Assembly: GCF_000725125.1 (NCBI RefSeq)
Contig: NZ_JFCB01000049.1
Span: 1-39,481 of the forward strand
Length of the DNA stretch: 39,481 bases
Origin: Streptomyces toyocaensis
GTDB taxonomy: Bacteria > Actinomycetota > Actinomycetes > Streptomycetales > Streptomycetaceae
Direction: 5' to 3'
Below, in pieces: positions 8,303 to 19,333 of the stretch; position 1 is the first letter of the stretch, and the number at the start of each line of letters is the position of its first letter. The position numbers were made by a program, and so were the translations under genes. The notes beneath the pieces were generated by a model. It did not search any database, was not told the origin of the DNA, and saw only the letters and a program-made list of their open reading frames with translations.

Positions 8303-8404
8303 GGCAACCTCCCGCAAGGGCTCGTACCTCCGTCGTGACCCCGGCCCGGTGCCCGGGGCGTGGGCCGGCGGACCCCGGGCGGGCGTCCGACGGCCCCCGG
8401 CCGG

Positions 8405-8424
8405 CTCCCGCCCGCGGGCGGGAG
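8405..8424 (-). terminator. 20-bp GC palindrome after adhE
   Basis: CTCCCGCCCGCGGGCGGGAG is a perfect palindrome eight bases beyond the adhE stop, in the 129-base gap before the USP gene. It can fold as an eight-base-pair stem with a four-base loop. No T-run follows, as is usual in Streptomyces. Confidence 0.6.
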
Positions 8425-8431
8425 GCCGCGT

Positions 8432-11074
8432 TCAGCCGTAGTAGGCCGCGCGCATCAGCTCCCGCATGTCGTCGAGCATGGGCATCCTGGGGTTGGCGGG
8501 CGCGCACTGGTCCTCGTAGGCGTTGAGGGCCTGCTGCGGCAGCGCGTCGAGGAAGGCCACCTCGTCGACGCCGAGCGCCCGGAACGTCGGCTCGATGCCC
8601 ACGGCCGCGCGCAGCCGTTCGACGGCGGCGGCCAGCGACTCCACGCCCTCCTGGGGTGTCGCGGCGGGGAGCCCGAGGGTGCGCGCGATGTCCTGGAAGC
8701 GCTCGGGGGCCCGGTAGTTCTCGTACTTGGGCCAGCCCGTGAGCTTCGTGGGGACGGTGCCGTTGTAACGGATGACGTGCGGCAGCAGGACCGCGTTGGT
8801 GCGGCCGTGCGCGACGCGGAAGGTCGCGCCCAGGGTGTGGGACATGGCGTGGACGATGCCGAGGAAGGCGTTGCCGAAGGCCATGCCCGCGATGGTGCCG
8901 GCGTTGTGCATCTTCTCCCGCGCCTTCGGCGACCCGTCGCGGTCGTTCACCGCCGTCTCGATGTTGTCGAAGATCAGGCGGACGGCGTGCAGGGCCAGGC
9001 CGTCGGTGAAGTCGTTGGCGTAGACGGACACGTACGCCTCGATGGCGTGGGTGAGGGCGTCGAAGCCGCTGTCGGCGGCCAGGGCCGGCGGCAGCCCGGT
9101 CGTCAGCAAGGGGTCGACGATCGCCACGCTGGGGGTGAGCGCGTAGTCGGCCAGCGGGTACTTCTTGCCGGTGGCGGGGTCGGAGATGACCGCGAACGGG
9201 GTTACCTCGGCGCCGGTGCCCGAGGTCGTCGGGACGCAGACCAGCCGGGCGAGGGCGCCCAGCGTGGGGAAGCGGAAGGCGCGCTTGCGGATGTCGAAGA
9301 ACTTCTGCCGCATGTCCGCGAAGTCGATGTCGGGCTGCTCGTACAGCAGCCACATCACCTTGGCCGCGTCCATGGGGGAACCGCCGCCCAGCGCGATGAT
9401 CGTGTCCGGGCGGAAGTCCCGCATCAGGTCCGCGCCCCGCTGCACCGAGTCGATGCTCGGCTCGGGCTCGACGTTGTCGATGACCTGCACGGTCACGGGC
9501 TCCCGGCGCCGCTGCAGGACGCGGGTGACACGGTCGACGAAGCCGAGGCGGGTCATCGTCGCGTCGGTGACCACGGTGACGCGGTGCACGTCCGGCATGG
9601 ACGCCAGGTAGCGGATGGCCTGCGGCTCGAAGTAGATCTTCGGCGGCACCTTGAACCACTGCAGGTTGTTGCGGCGGGTGGACACCCGCTTGACGTTGAG
9701 CAGTTGGGCGGCGGAGACGTTGTTGGACACCGAGGTGCTGCCCCACGAGCCGCAGCCCAGCGTCAGCGACGGCAGCAGGTTGTTGTAGATGCCGCCGATG
9801 GCCCCCTGCGAGGACGGGGCGTTGACGATGATCCGCACGGTCTTCATGCGCTTTCCGTACTCCTCCGCGACCTCGCGGTCCTCGGTGTGGATGACGGCGC
9901 TGTGTCCCTGGCCGTGGAAGGCGACCATGTCGGCGGCCAGGTCGAAACCGCGCCGGGTGTCCCCGGCGCGCAGCACGGCCAGCACGGGGCAGAGCTTCTC
10001 GCGCGTCAACGGCTCGTCGGGACCGACCCGTTCGGCCTCCACCAGGATGACGGACGTGTCCGCCGGGACGGAGAACCCGGCCTGCTCGGCGATCCACGCC
10101 GGGCTCTGCCCGACGGCGGCCGCGTTGACCTTGGGCTCGCAGCCGCCGCCCGCGGCGCCGGAGGCGGGGAACAGGAACGTCTCCAGCTTGGCCTTCTCCT
10201 CGGCGGTGGCCAGGTGGGCGTGCAGGACGCGGAACTCGGCCAGGGCCGCGTCGTAGATCTCGTCGTCCAGGATCACGGCCTGCTCGGAGGCGCAGATCAT
10301 GCCGTTGTCGAACGACTTGGACAGCACCAGGTCGTTGACGGCCCGTCGCAGCTCCGCGCTCCGGTGCACGTAGGCGGGGACGTTGCCGGCGCCCACACCG
10401 AGGGCGGGCTTGCCGGCCGAATAGGCGGCCTTCACCATGGCGTTGCCCCCGGTGGCCAGGATCAGCGAGACGCCCGGGTGGCGCATCAGGGCGCCGGTCG
10501 CCTCGACCGACGGGGTGTCGATCCACTGGACGCAGTGTTCCGGAGCACCCGCGGCGACGGCGGCGTCCCGCACGATCCGGGCCGCCTCGGCGCTGCAGCG
10601 CTGCGCCGAGGGGTGAAAGGCGAACACGACCGGGTTGCGGGTCTTCAGCGCCATGAGCGCCTTGAAGACGGTGGTGGAGGTCGGGTTGGTCACCGGTGTG
10701 ACCGCGCAGACCACGCCGACGGGTTCCGCCATCTCCACGATGTCCTCGATGTCGTCGCGCGCGATGACACCGACGGTCTTCATGTGGCCCATGCTGTGCG
10801 TGACGTGCTCGCAGGCGAAGATGTTCTTCGCCGCCTTGTCCTCGAAGAGGCCGCGCCCGGTCTCCTCCACCGCCAGACGGGCCAGCAGGGTGTGCTGTTC
10901 CAGCGCGGCGACGGAGGCCTTCTTCACGATGTGGTCCACCTGGTCCTGGGTGAGGGCCTCGTAGTCGTCGAGTGCCTTGAGGGCGGCCGTCACCAGACGG
11001 TCCACGGCGACGGCGCTGTCGGACGGCGCGCCGGTGGGCGCCGGGGCCGTGGTTCCTTCGTCGTGTCGGCTCAT
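8432..11074 (-). CDS. adhE: Bifunctional acetaldehyde-CoA / alcohol dehydrogenase AdhE
   Basis: The protein has 880 residues. ATG 11074 is chosen because GGAGG lies about ten bases upstream; ATG 11107 has no ribosome site. Residues 20-450 form a CoA-acylating aldehyde dehydrogenase with catalytic Cys261 in GMICASEQ. Residues 475-880 form an iron-dependent alcohol dehydrogenase with the nucleotide motif GGGSP (563-567) and metal ligands Asp672, His676, His742 and His756. It reduces acetyl-CoA to ethanol while oxidising two NADH, a fermentative reaction rare in streptomycetes, and would use the acetyl-CoA from the PFL encoded at 15932. Two DevR-like boxes lie 20 bases apart upstream. Confidence 0.95.
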   Translation of the reverse strand: MSRHDEGTTAPAPTGAPSDSAVAVDRLVTAALKALDDYEALTQDQVDHIVKKASVAALEQHTLLARLAVEETGRGLFEDKAAKNIFACEHVTHSMGHMKTVGVIARDDIEDIVEMAEPVGVVCAVTPVTNPTSTTVFKALMALKTRNPVVFAFHPSAQRCSAEAARIVRDAAVAAGAPEHCVQWIDTPSVEATGALMRHPGVSLILATGGNAMVKAAYSAGKPALGVGAGNVPAYVHRSAELRRAVNDLVLSKSFDNGMICASEQAVILDDEIYDAALAEFRVLHAHLATAEEKAKLETFLFPASGAAGGGCEPKVNAAAVGQSPAWIAEQAGFSVPADTSVILVEAERVGPDEPLTREKLCPVLAVLRAGDTRRGFDLAADMVAFHGQGHSAVIHTEDREVAEEYGKRMKTVRIIVNAPSSQGAIGGIYNNLLPSLTLGCGSWGSTSVSNNVSAAQLLNVKRVSTRRNNLQWFKVPPKIYFEPQAIRYLASMPDVHRVTVVTDATMTRLGFVDRVTRVLQRRREPVTVQVIDNVEPEPSIDSVQRGADLMRDFRPDTIIALGGGSPMDAAKVMWLLYEQPDIDFADMRQKFFDIRKRAFRFPTLGALARLVCVPTTSGTGAEVTPFAVISDPATGKKYPLADYALTPSVAIVDPLLTTGLPPALAADSGFDALTHAIEAYVSVYANDFTDGLALHAVRLIFDNIETAVNDRDGSPKAREKMHNAGTIAGMAFGNAFLGIVHAMSHTLGATFRVAHGRTNAVLLPHVIRYNGTVPTKLTGWPKYENYRAPERFQDIARTLGLPAATPQEGVESLAAAVERLRAAVGIEPTFRALGVDEVAFLDALPQQALNAYEDQCAPANPRMPMLDDMRELMRAAYYG

Positions 11075-11196
11075 GCGGAGTACGCCTCCAGGGTGAGGGG
11101 CCGTCATGACGTACGGCCGCGGGTGGGGAGGCGGCGCCGCGGGTGGCCGGCGCCGCTCTCAACTCAACTGTCCCCCGCGTGGGTTGTGCCGCGCAG

Positions 11197-11210
11197 GCGC
11201 CGAAGGTCCC
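11197..11210. promoter_or_regulatory. DevR/OsdR-like box upstream of adhE, identical to the pfl box
   Basis: GCGCCGAAGGTCCC (reverse strand GGGACCTTCGGCGC) lies 123 bases upstream of the adhE start. The same 14-mer occurs at 15808-15821 upstream of pfl. Confidence 0.6.
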
Positions 11211-11216
11211 CTTCCC

Positions 11217-11230
11217 GGACCGTCGGTCCC
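11217..11230. promoter_or_regulatory. Second DevR/OsdR-like box upstream of adhE
   Basis: GGACCGTCGGTCCC (reverse strand GGGACCGACGGTCC) starts exactly 20 bases from the previous box, about two helical turns, as expected for cooperative dimers on one DNA face. Confidence 0.5.
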
Positions 11231-11298
11231 GGACCGGGAGGGCCGGGCGGCCGCCCGCCCGGGCCCGCCGTACCCGGGCGCCGGCGCCGCCCCGCCAC

Positions 11299-11336
11299 GG
11301 CGGACGGCCCGGGGCGGCTGCCCCGGGCCGTCCGCC
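11299..11336 (-). terminator. 16-bp hairpin after the hibernation-factor gene
   Basis: Arms 11299-11314 and 11321-11336 are exact reverse complements (core CGGACGGCCCGGGG) with a six-base loop. The hairpin lies 30 bases beyond the HPF-like stop codon and before the adhE control region. Confidence 0.75.
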
Positions 11337-11365
11337 CGTCCCGCGGCACGTGGTGCCGCGGCCGT

Positions 11366-11770
11366 TCACCTTCCTCCGGCGCCCTGGCGCTGCTGAGGCC
11401 GCGGGCCGCCGCGCCACGGCGGCGGCGCGGCCGTCCTGCGCGCCTCGACCCGGCGGTGCGCCGAGCGTTCCGTACGGCTGCGCAGCCGGTCCTGCAGACG
11501 GTCGGCGAGTTCCCGCGCGCTCGCCTCGCGGGCGTGCACGACGACGAGGTCGTCGCCCACCTGGATCTCGGCCCCGGCGAACCAGGGGAGCGCGACGTGG
11601 GCCGCCGCGGCCCTGGTCACGCGGACCTCCCCGCTGACGGGCGGGAGCCCGGGACGGCCGAGCACGGCGCCGATCTTCTCCCGCAGGTAGGCGAGCGCCC
11701 CCTCGTCCATGTTCCCGTCGGCCCGGACCCGTACGGCGACCTCACCGGTGCCGGTGCCCTCGTTCGTCAT
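11366..11770 (-). CDS. HPF/RaiA-like ribosome hibernation protein (short form)
   Basis: This protein of 134 residues starts at ATG 11770 with AAGGAG eight bases upstream; GTG 11779 overlaps that site and is rejected. Residues 10-105 resemble the N-terminal S30AE/HPF domain (beta-alpha-beta-beta-beta-alpha), with the typical basic end after RLQDRLRSRTER. The C-terminal dimerisation domain of long HPF is missing; instead a Pro/Arg/Gln-rich tail of about 30 residues follows. Such proteins bind the 30S decoding site and silence ribosomes in dormancy; a mycobacterial HPF is under DosR control, which fits this neighbourhood. It lies downstream of the dikinase gene, with a hairpin and a possible DevR-like box in the 103-base gap. 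The family call rests on fold-like pattern and context. Confidence 0.72.
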   Translation of the reverse strand: MTNEGTGTGEVAVRVRADGNMDEGALAYLREKIGAVLGRPGLPPVSGEVRVTRAAAAHVALPWFAGAEIQVGDDLVVVHAREASARELADRLQDRLRSRTERSAHRRVEARRTAAPPPWRGGPRPQQRQGAGGR

Positions 11771-11841
11771 CTGCCCCACTCCTTCCGCTGATCTCTCGGC
11801 AGCCCCAGACTGCCCCGCACGCCGCCCTGGGCCCAGGGCCG

Positions 11842-11865
11842 CCCGGCCCGGGGTCCCGGGCCGGG
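11842..11865 (-). terminator. 11-bp hairpin after pyruvate phosphate dikinase
   Basis: Arms 11842-11852 (CCCGGCCCGGG) and 11855-11865 (CCCGGGCCGGG) pair perfectly with a two-base centre, nine bases beyond the dikinase stop. It overlaps the possible DevR-like box at 11858-11871. Confidence 0.6.
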
Positions 11866-11871
11866 GGTCCC
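11858..11871. promoter_or_regulatory. Possible DevR/OsdR-like box upstream of the HPF-like gene
   Basis: GGGCCGGGGGTCCC (reverse strand GGGACCCCCGGCCC) fits the pattern, 88 bases upstream of the HPF-like start and two bases past the dikinase stop. The surrounding G/C runs make a chance match more likely here. Confidence 0.35.
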
Positions 11872-11873
11872 GG

Positions 11874-14570
<2,697 letters not shown>

Positions 14571-14656
14571 GACGCCGTGCTCCTCTGCTCGGGGCTGATG
14601 TATCCAGCGTCCGGCCGGCGAGCCCGGGGCGCGAGGTGCCGGCAGACCCGGGCAAG

Positions 14657-14670
14657 GTGCCGATGGGCCC
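14657..14670. promoter_or_regulatory. DevR/OsdR-like box upstream of ppdK
   Basis: GTGCCGATGGGCCC (reverse strand GGGCCCATCGGCAC) differs at one base from the box at 24357-24370. It lies 87 bases upstream of the ppdK start, in the divergent ppdK/USP spacer. Confidence 0.5.
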
Positions 14671-14710
14671 GAGACCCTGGACCCCGCGCCAGGGGCGTCC
14701 GGGGGAAGTG

Positions 14711-14724
14711 GGGCCGAAGGGATC
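14711..14724. promoter_or_regulatory. DevR/OsdR-like box in the ppdK/USP spacer
   Basis: GGGCCGAAGGGATC keeps the GGGCCGAAGG half exactly as in the reverse strand of the box at 7790 but has a weaker second half. It lies 103 bases upstream of the tandem USP start. Confidence 0.4.
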
Positions 14725-14747
14725 CGTACGGGGTCTGTGCGGCCCCT

Positions 14748-14760
14748 GGGAACCGTTCCC
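14748..14760. repeat. Inverted repeat GGGAAC-C-GTTCCC
   Basis: GGGAACCGTTCCC is a perfect 6+1+6 inverted repeat 67 bases upstream of the tandem USP start. A second one, CCGGAA-ACG-TTCCGG, follows at 14793-14807. Neither fits the DevR-like pattern, so another regulator may act here. Confidence 0.4.
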
Positions 14761-14826
14761 GGCGGGGGACAGGCTCGAAGGCGTCGGGGACACCGGAAAC
14801 GTTCCGGGGTCCGGGAGGGACGCGCC

Positions 14827-15759
14827 ATGCCACACACCGTAGTAGTCGGAGTCGACGCAGACGCGGCGAGCCCGGCGGCCGTGCACTGGGCTGCCCGGGA
14901 GGCCGCGCGCCACGGCGGCGGACTCGCCGTCGTACACGCCGCGCGCGGTCCCGCCCGGCCGCGGGAGGACGTGGCACCGGCCGGCGCCGGGCAGGACCGG
15001 TCCGAGCGGACCGTCCGGGAGGCCCTCCACGTCGTCCGCGCGGACCACCCCGGGCTGCCGGTCACCGGCCGGGTGGCGTCCGACTCCCCGGTCGCCGCCC
15101 TGCTCACCGCGGCCGCCGAGGCCGGGGTGCTGGTCCTCGGATCGCACGGCGTGAGCGGGGTGACCGGGTTCGTCACGGGATCCGTGTCCCACCGGGTGGT
15201 CGCCCGGTCACCGCGGCCCGTGGTGCTGGTGCGGCCCGGGTGGACGGCGGCCGACGAACACCTCCCGGCCGCGGACGGCGTGGCCCCGGAGGAGATCCCC
15301 GCGACGCCGCACCGGGCCGTGGTCCTGGGGCTGGACGTCCGGCACCCCTGCGACGAGCTGATCGGATTCGCTTTCGACGCCGCCCGGCGGCGGGGCACCT
15401 GCCTGACCGTCGTCCACGCGTTCAAGGTGCCGCACCGGCCCGCCTCCGACGCCTCACTGGTGACGACGCCGGCCGCACCGCCGCCGCCGGTGGCCGGGGC
15501 GGAGGCCCTCGCGGCCGCGGAGCGGGCGGTGAGCGCGGCCCTGGGCCCCTGGTGCGAGAAGTACCCGGCGGTCCGGGTGACCCGGACCGTGACCGAGGGC
15601 CGGGCCGCCACCGCTCTCGTCCGCGCCGCGCACGACGCCGGGCTGCTCGTGGTGGGGCGCCGTACGGGCGGTGGGCGGCTCGGTGCCCACACGGGACCCG
15701 TGACCCATGCCGTCCTCCACCACGCGGCCTGCCCCGTCGCCGTGGTGCCGCACGTCTGA
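14827..15759 (+). CDS. Tandem-domain universal stress protein 1
   Basis: The start is ATG 14827, with GGGAGG eight bases upstream; the product has 310 residues. Two UspA domains are present: 1-140 with a canonical ATP loop (GSHGVSGVTGFVTGS, 105-119) and about 160-310 with a degenerate loop (GRRTGGGRLGAHTGP). Mycobacterial tandem USPs such as Rv2623 bind ATP, are DosR-controlled and promote dormancy. It is divergent from ppdK and lies upstream of pfl, and is a clear paralogue of the protein encoded at 19695, sharing the layout of a good first site and a poor second site. Confidence 0.9.
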   Translation: MPHTVVVGVDADAASPAAVHWAAREAARHGGGLAVVHAARGPARPREDVAPAGAGQDRSERTVREALHVVRADHPGLPVTGRVASDSPVAALLTAAAEAGVLVLGSHGVSGVTGFVTGSVSHRVVARSPRPVVLVRPGWTAADEHLPAADGVAPEEIPATPHRAVVLGLDVRHPCDELIGFAFDAARRRGTCLTVVHAFKVPHRPASDASLVTTPAAPPPPVAGAEALAAAERAVSAALGPWCEKYPAVRVTRTVTEGRAATALVRAAHDAGLLVVGRRTGGGRLGAHTGPVTHAVLHHAACPVAVVPHV

Positions 15760-15807
15760 ACCGAACCGGCCGCGCGGCCCGCGGGCGGCCCCGTCCGCCC
15801 CGGAGCC

Positions 15808-15821
15808 GCGCCGAAGGTCCC
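15808..15821. promoter_or_regulatory. DevR/OsdR-like box upstream of pfl, identical to the adhE box
   Basis: GCGCCGAAGGTCCC is exactly the 14-mer found before adhE. It lies 110 bases upstream of the pfl start in the 172-base gap after the tandem USP gene. Confidence 0.6.
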
Positions 15822-15931
15822 GTCCACGGGGGCCGGACGGAACCGGTGCGGTGCCCTGACCGGCACTCCCCGCGACCTCGCCGGACGGCGAACATCGACA
15901 GTGACAGTCCCGCCACGAAAGAGGACCCGTG

Positions 15932-18190
15932 ATGACCACGACCGTGACAGCCGGCCCCCGGACAGCCGACGCCTGGCGGCAGTTCGCCGGGACGCGGTGG
16001 CGTGAGCACATCGACGTGCGCGACTTCATCCAGGCCAACTACACGCCCTACGAGGGCGACGCGGCCTTCCTGACCGGGCCGACGGACCGGACCCGCGCGG
16101 TGTGGGAGAAGGTCAGCGCGCTCTTCCCCGAGGAGCGGCGCCGGGGCGTGCTCGACGTCGACACCGCCACGCCGTCCACGATCACCTCGCACGCCCCCGG
16201 TTACATCGACCGGGAGCGCGAACTGATCGTGGGCCTGCAGACGGACGCCCCGCTGAAGCGCGCGATCATGCCCAACGGCGGGCTGCGCATGGTGGAGAAC
16301 GGGCTGCGGGCGTACGGCTACGAGCCCGACCCCTTCGTCACCCGGGTCTTCGGCACCTACCGCAAGACCCACAACGACGGGGTCTTCGACGCGTACACAC
16401 CGGTGATGCGCGCCGCCCGCAAGGCCGGCATCATCACCGGGCTGCCCGACGCCTACGGCCGCGGGCGGATCATCGGCGACTACCGGCGCGTCGCGCTGTA
16501 CGGCACGGACCGGCTGATCGAGGCCAAGCGCGCCGAACGCGCCCTGCTGGACGCGCTCCCTTCCGGTCCCGACGTCATCCGCGACCGCGAGGAGCTGGCC
16601 GAGCAGATCCGCGCGCTGGGCGAACTGACCGTGATGGCGGCCTCGTACGGCTGTGACGTCTCCCGTCCGGCGACGACCGCGCACGAGGCGGTGCAGTGGC
16701 TCTACCTGGGCTTCCTCGCGGCGGTGAAGGAGCAGAACGGCGCCGCGATGTCCCTCGGCCGCACCTCCACGTTCCTCGACGTCTACCTCCAGCGGGACCT
16801 GGAGGAGGGCACGGTCGACGAGACCCGGGCGCAGGAACTCGTCGACGACTTCGTGATCAAGCTGCGGATCGTGCGGTTCCTGCGCACCCCCGAGTACGAC
16901 ACCCTGTTCTCCGGCGACCCCACCTGGGTGACGGAGTCCATCGGCGGCATCGGCGAGGACGGCCGCCCCCTGGTCACCCGCACGTCCTTCCGCTTCCTCC
17001 AGACCCTCTACAACCTCGGCCCGGCCCCCGAGCCCAACCTGACCGTCCTGTGGTCGCCGCGGCTGCCGGCGGGCTTCAAGCGGTTCTGCGCGCAGGTCTC
17101 CATCGACACCAGCGCGATCCAGTACGAGTCCGACGAGCTGATGCGGCCGCGCACCGGTGACGACACCGCGATCGCCTGCTGCGTCTCCGCGATGGCGGTG
17201 GGCAAGCAGATGCAGTTCTTCGGCGCGCGGGTGAACCTGGCCAAGGCACTGCTGTACGCGGTCAACGGCGGCCGCGACGAGATGACCGGCGAGCAGGTCG
17301 CACCCCCGATGCCGGCGCTGACGGGGGACTACCTCGACCACGAGGAGCTGTCGGCGGCGTACGACCGCGTGCTGGACTGGCTGGCTCAGACCTACGTGGA
17401 GGCGCTGAACGTCATCCACTACATGCACGACAAGTACGCCTACGAGCGCCTGGAGATGGCGCTGCACGACCACCCGGTCCACCGGTTCATGGCCTGCGGC
17501 ATCGCCGGGCTGTCGGTCGCCGTGGACAGCCTGTCCGCCGTGCGGCACGCACGGGTGAAGGTCTTCCGGGACGGCACCGGACTCGCCGTCGACTTCCGCA
17601 CCGAGGGGGAGTTCCCGGCCTACGGCAACAACGACGACCGCGCCGACTCGATCGCCGTCGACCTGGTGGAGTCCTTCATGGCGAAGGTGCGCAAGCACCC
17701 CACCTACCGCGGCGCCGAGCACACGCAGTCCGTGCTGACCATCACCTCGAACGTGGTCTACGGCAAGCACACGGGCAACACGCCCGACGGCCGGCGGGCC
17801 GGGGAGCCCTTCGCGCCGGGCGCCAACCCGATGAACGGACGCGACCGGCACGGGGTGGCCGCCTCGGCCCTCTCGGTGGCCAAGCTGCCGTACGAGCAGG
17901 CCCGGGACGGCATCTCCCTGACCACGACCATCACCCCCGAGGGGCTCGGACACCTCCCCGAGGAGCGCGCCGGCAACCTGGTCGGCATCCTCGACGCCTA
18001 CATGGCCTCGGGCGGCTTCCACATGAACGTGAACGTCCTGAACCGCGCGGTCCTGCGGGACGCCATGGAGCACCCCGAGAAGTACCCCGAGCTGACGATC
18101 CGGGTGTCCGGGTACGCCGTCAACTTCGTCCGGCTGACCCGTGAGCAGCAGCTCGACGTGATCGGCCGCACCTTCCACGGATCGCTGTGA
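15932..18190 (+). CDS. pflB: Pyruvate formate-lyase (formate C-acetyltransferase)
   Basis: The protein has 752 residues. ATG 15932 is preferred to GTG 15929 given AGAGGA at 15919-15924. It is a full-length glycyl radical enzyme: the adjacent catalytic cysteines are Cys416-Cys417 (IACCVSAM) and the radical site is Gly727 in RVSGYAV, near the C-terminus as in E. coli PflB (760 residues, Gly734). It converts pyruvate and CoA to acetyl-CoA and formate without making NADH. The radical form is cleaved by oxygen, so the enzyme works only under anoxia, which is surprising for a streptomycete. The activase gene follows with a 4-base overlap. No formate dehydrogenase or formate channel is seen in the window. 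Confidence 0.95.
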   Translation: MTTTVTAGPRTADAWRQFAGTRWREHIDVRDFIQANYTPYEGDAAFLTGPTDRTRAVWEKVSALFPEERRRGVLDVDTATPSTITSHAPGYIDRERELIVGLQTDAPLKRAIMPNGGLRMVENGLRAYGYEPDPFVTRVFGTYRKTHNDGVFDAYTPVMRAARKAGIITGLPDAYGRGRIIGDYRRVALYGTDRLIEAKRAERALLDALPSGPDVIRDREELAEQIRALGELTVMAASYGCDVSRPATTAHEAVQWLYLGFLAAVKEQNGAAMSLGRTSTFLDVYLQRDLEEGTVDETRAQELVDDFVIKLRIVRFLRTPEYDTLFSGDPTWVTESIGGIGEDGRPLVTRTSFRFLQTLYNLGPAPEPNLTVLWSPRLPAGFKRFCAQVSIDTSAIQYESDELMRPRTGDDTAIACCVSAMAVGKQMQFFGARVNLAKALLYAVNGGRDEMTGEQVAPPMPALTGDYLDHEELSAAYDRVLDWLAQTYVEALNVIHYMHDKYAYERLEMALHDHPVHRFMACGIAGLSVAVDSLSAVRHARVKVFRDGTGLAVDFRTEGEFPAYGNNDDRADSIAVDLVESFMAKVRKHPTYRGAEHTQSVLTITSNVVYGKHTGNTPDGRRAGEPFAPGANPMNGRDRHGVAASALSVAKLPYEQARDGISLTTTITPEGLGHLPEERAGNLVGILDAYMASGGFHMNVNVLNRAVLRDAMEHPEKYPELTIRVSGYAVNFVRLTREQQLDVIGRTFHGSL

Positions 18191-18933
18191 GCACCACGGT
18201 CGAGCCGGTGACGGGCCGGATCCACTCCTGGGACCTGTCCACAGGAGTGGACGGTCCCGGGACCCGGTTCGTGCTCTTCCTCAGCGGATGCCCCCTGCGC
18301 TGCCTGTACTGCGCCAACCCGGACACCTGGCACATGCGGGACGGCAGACCGGCCACCGTCGACGAGGTCATGACCGAGATCGGGAAGTACCGCGCCTTCG
18401 TCACCACCGCCGGCGGGGGCGTGACCCTCACCGGCGGCGAGGCCCTCCTCCAGCCGGTGTTCACCGCGGCGGTCCTCCGCCGCTGCAAGGAGCTCGGGCT
18501 GCACACGGCCCTCGACACGTCCGGCTTCCTCGGCGCCCGCGCGAGCGACGCGCTGCTCGCCGACACCGACCTGGTGCTGCTGGACATCAAGTCCTTCGAC
18601 GCACGCGCCTACCGCAGCCTGACGGGCGCCGCCCTCGCCCCGACGCTGGACTTCGCCGCCCGGCTGGACCGGCTGGGCGTCCCGGTGTGGATCCGCTACG
18701 TCCTGGTGCCCGGCCGGACCGACGACCCGGCAGCGATCGACGGGCTCGGCGCCTTCCTGGCCGGGCTGGGCAACGTCGACCGGGTGGACGTCCTGCCCTT
18801 CCACAAACTCGGCGCCCACAAGTACGACGCGCTGGGCATCCCCTTCCCGCTGCGCGACACCCCCGTACCGGATCAGGACCTGACGGAGCGGGTGCGGCGA
18901 CAGTTCCGGGAGCACGGCCTGCGGGCACAGTGA
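18187..18933 (+). CDS. pflA: Pyruvate formate-lyase activating enzyme (radical SAM)
   Basis: This protein of 248 residues starts at GTG 18187, overlapping the pfl stop (GTGA), so the two are translationally coupled. The radical-SAM cluster motif CPLRCLYC (Cys35, Cys39, Cys42) binds the 4Fe-4S cluster, and GGEALLQP (about 83-90) is the SAM-binding GGE motif. The length matches E. coli PflA (246). It generates the glycyl radical on PFL with SAM and reduced flavodoxin or ferredoxin. No dedicated electron donor gene is visible here. Confidence 0.95.
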   Translation: MSTTVEPVTGRIHSWDLSTGVDGPGTRFVLFLSGCPLRCLYCANPDTWHMRDGRPATVDEVMTEIGKYRAFVTTAGGGVTLTGGEALLQPVFTAAVLRRCKELGLHTALDTSGFLGARASDALLADTDLVLLDIKSFDARAYRSLTGAALAPTLDFAARLDRLGVPVWIRYVLVPGRTDDPAAIDGLGAFLAGLGNVDRVDVLPFHKLGAHKYDALGIPFPLRDTPVPDQDLTERVRRQFREHGLRAQ

Positions 18934-18985
18934 GCCCCCACCCGCGAGCCGGTCACGGGCCTCCCGCTCGCCCCGGCCCGTGCGG

Positions 18986-18999
18986 GGGACTTCAGGGCG
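18986..18999. promoter_or_regulatory. Weak DevR-like half site
   Basis: GGGACTTCAGGGCG keeps the GGGACT left half of the mycobacterial DevR box but has a poor right half. It lies upstream of the broken blaI copy, 53 bases after the activase stop. Confidence 0.25.
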
Positions 19000-19010
19000 C
19001 GGGTCCCGGC

Positions 19011-19327
19011 CTTGAGGATGCCGGCCCGGCGACGGCCGGCCGGGTGCAGCAGCGCCTCGGCGGCGATCTGGCCTACACGACCGTCATCACCATCCTGACC
19101 GGGCTGCTGGCCGAGGGCGCGGTCACCCGGGAGCGCTCGGGCCGGTCCTTCGCCTGGACGTCCGCGTCGGACCAGGCGGGCCTGGCCGCCCACAAGATGC
19201 GCAAGGTCCTGGACGCCGAGAGCGACCGGGAGGCGGTGCTGGCCGGCTTCGTCACCGGTCTCGGGCCGGACGACGAGCGCCTCCTGCGGATCTGCTGGGC
19301 CGGCCGGGGAACGACGGGCAAGACTGA
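19011..19327 (+). pseudogene. BlaI/MecI-family repressor remnant (5'-truncated and frameshifted)
   Basis: Bases 19011-19289 encode a sequence strongly like the BlaI family (ATAGRVQQRLGGDLAYTTVI, then the wing and RKVLDAE). The first roughly 25 residues and any ATG are missing; only GTG 19044 is in frame. After cgg at 19287-19289, adding one G restores a typical tail (LRDLLGRPGNDGQD) ending at TGA 19325-19327, nine bases before the M56-like start, so a one-base deletion has also occurred. As it stands the frame runs on to 19373 with an unrelated tail. BlaI-type repressors are winged-helix proteins usually paired with an M56 protease; here both partners are damaged. Confidence 0.8.
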
Positions 19328-19333
19328 GCGGCC

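Noticed and set aside
7185..11417. Single 1410-codon minus-strand frame ending in the cNMP-fold protein
   Set aside because: Only the last 154 codons resemble a protein. Upstream parts are out-of-frame shadows of AdhE and the USP; ATG 7646 has a proper ribosome site.
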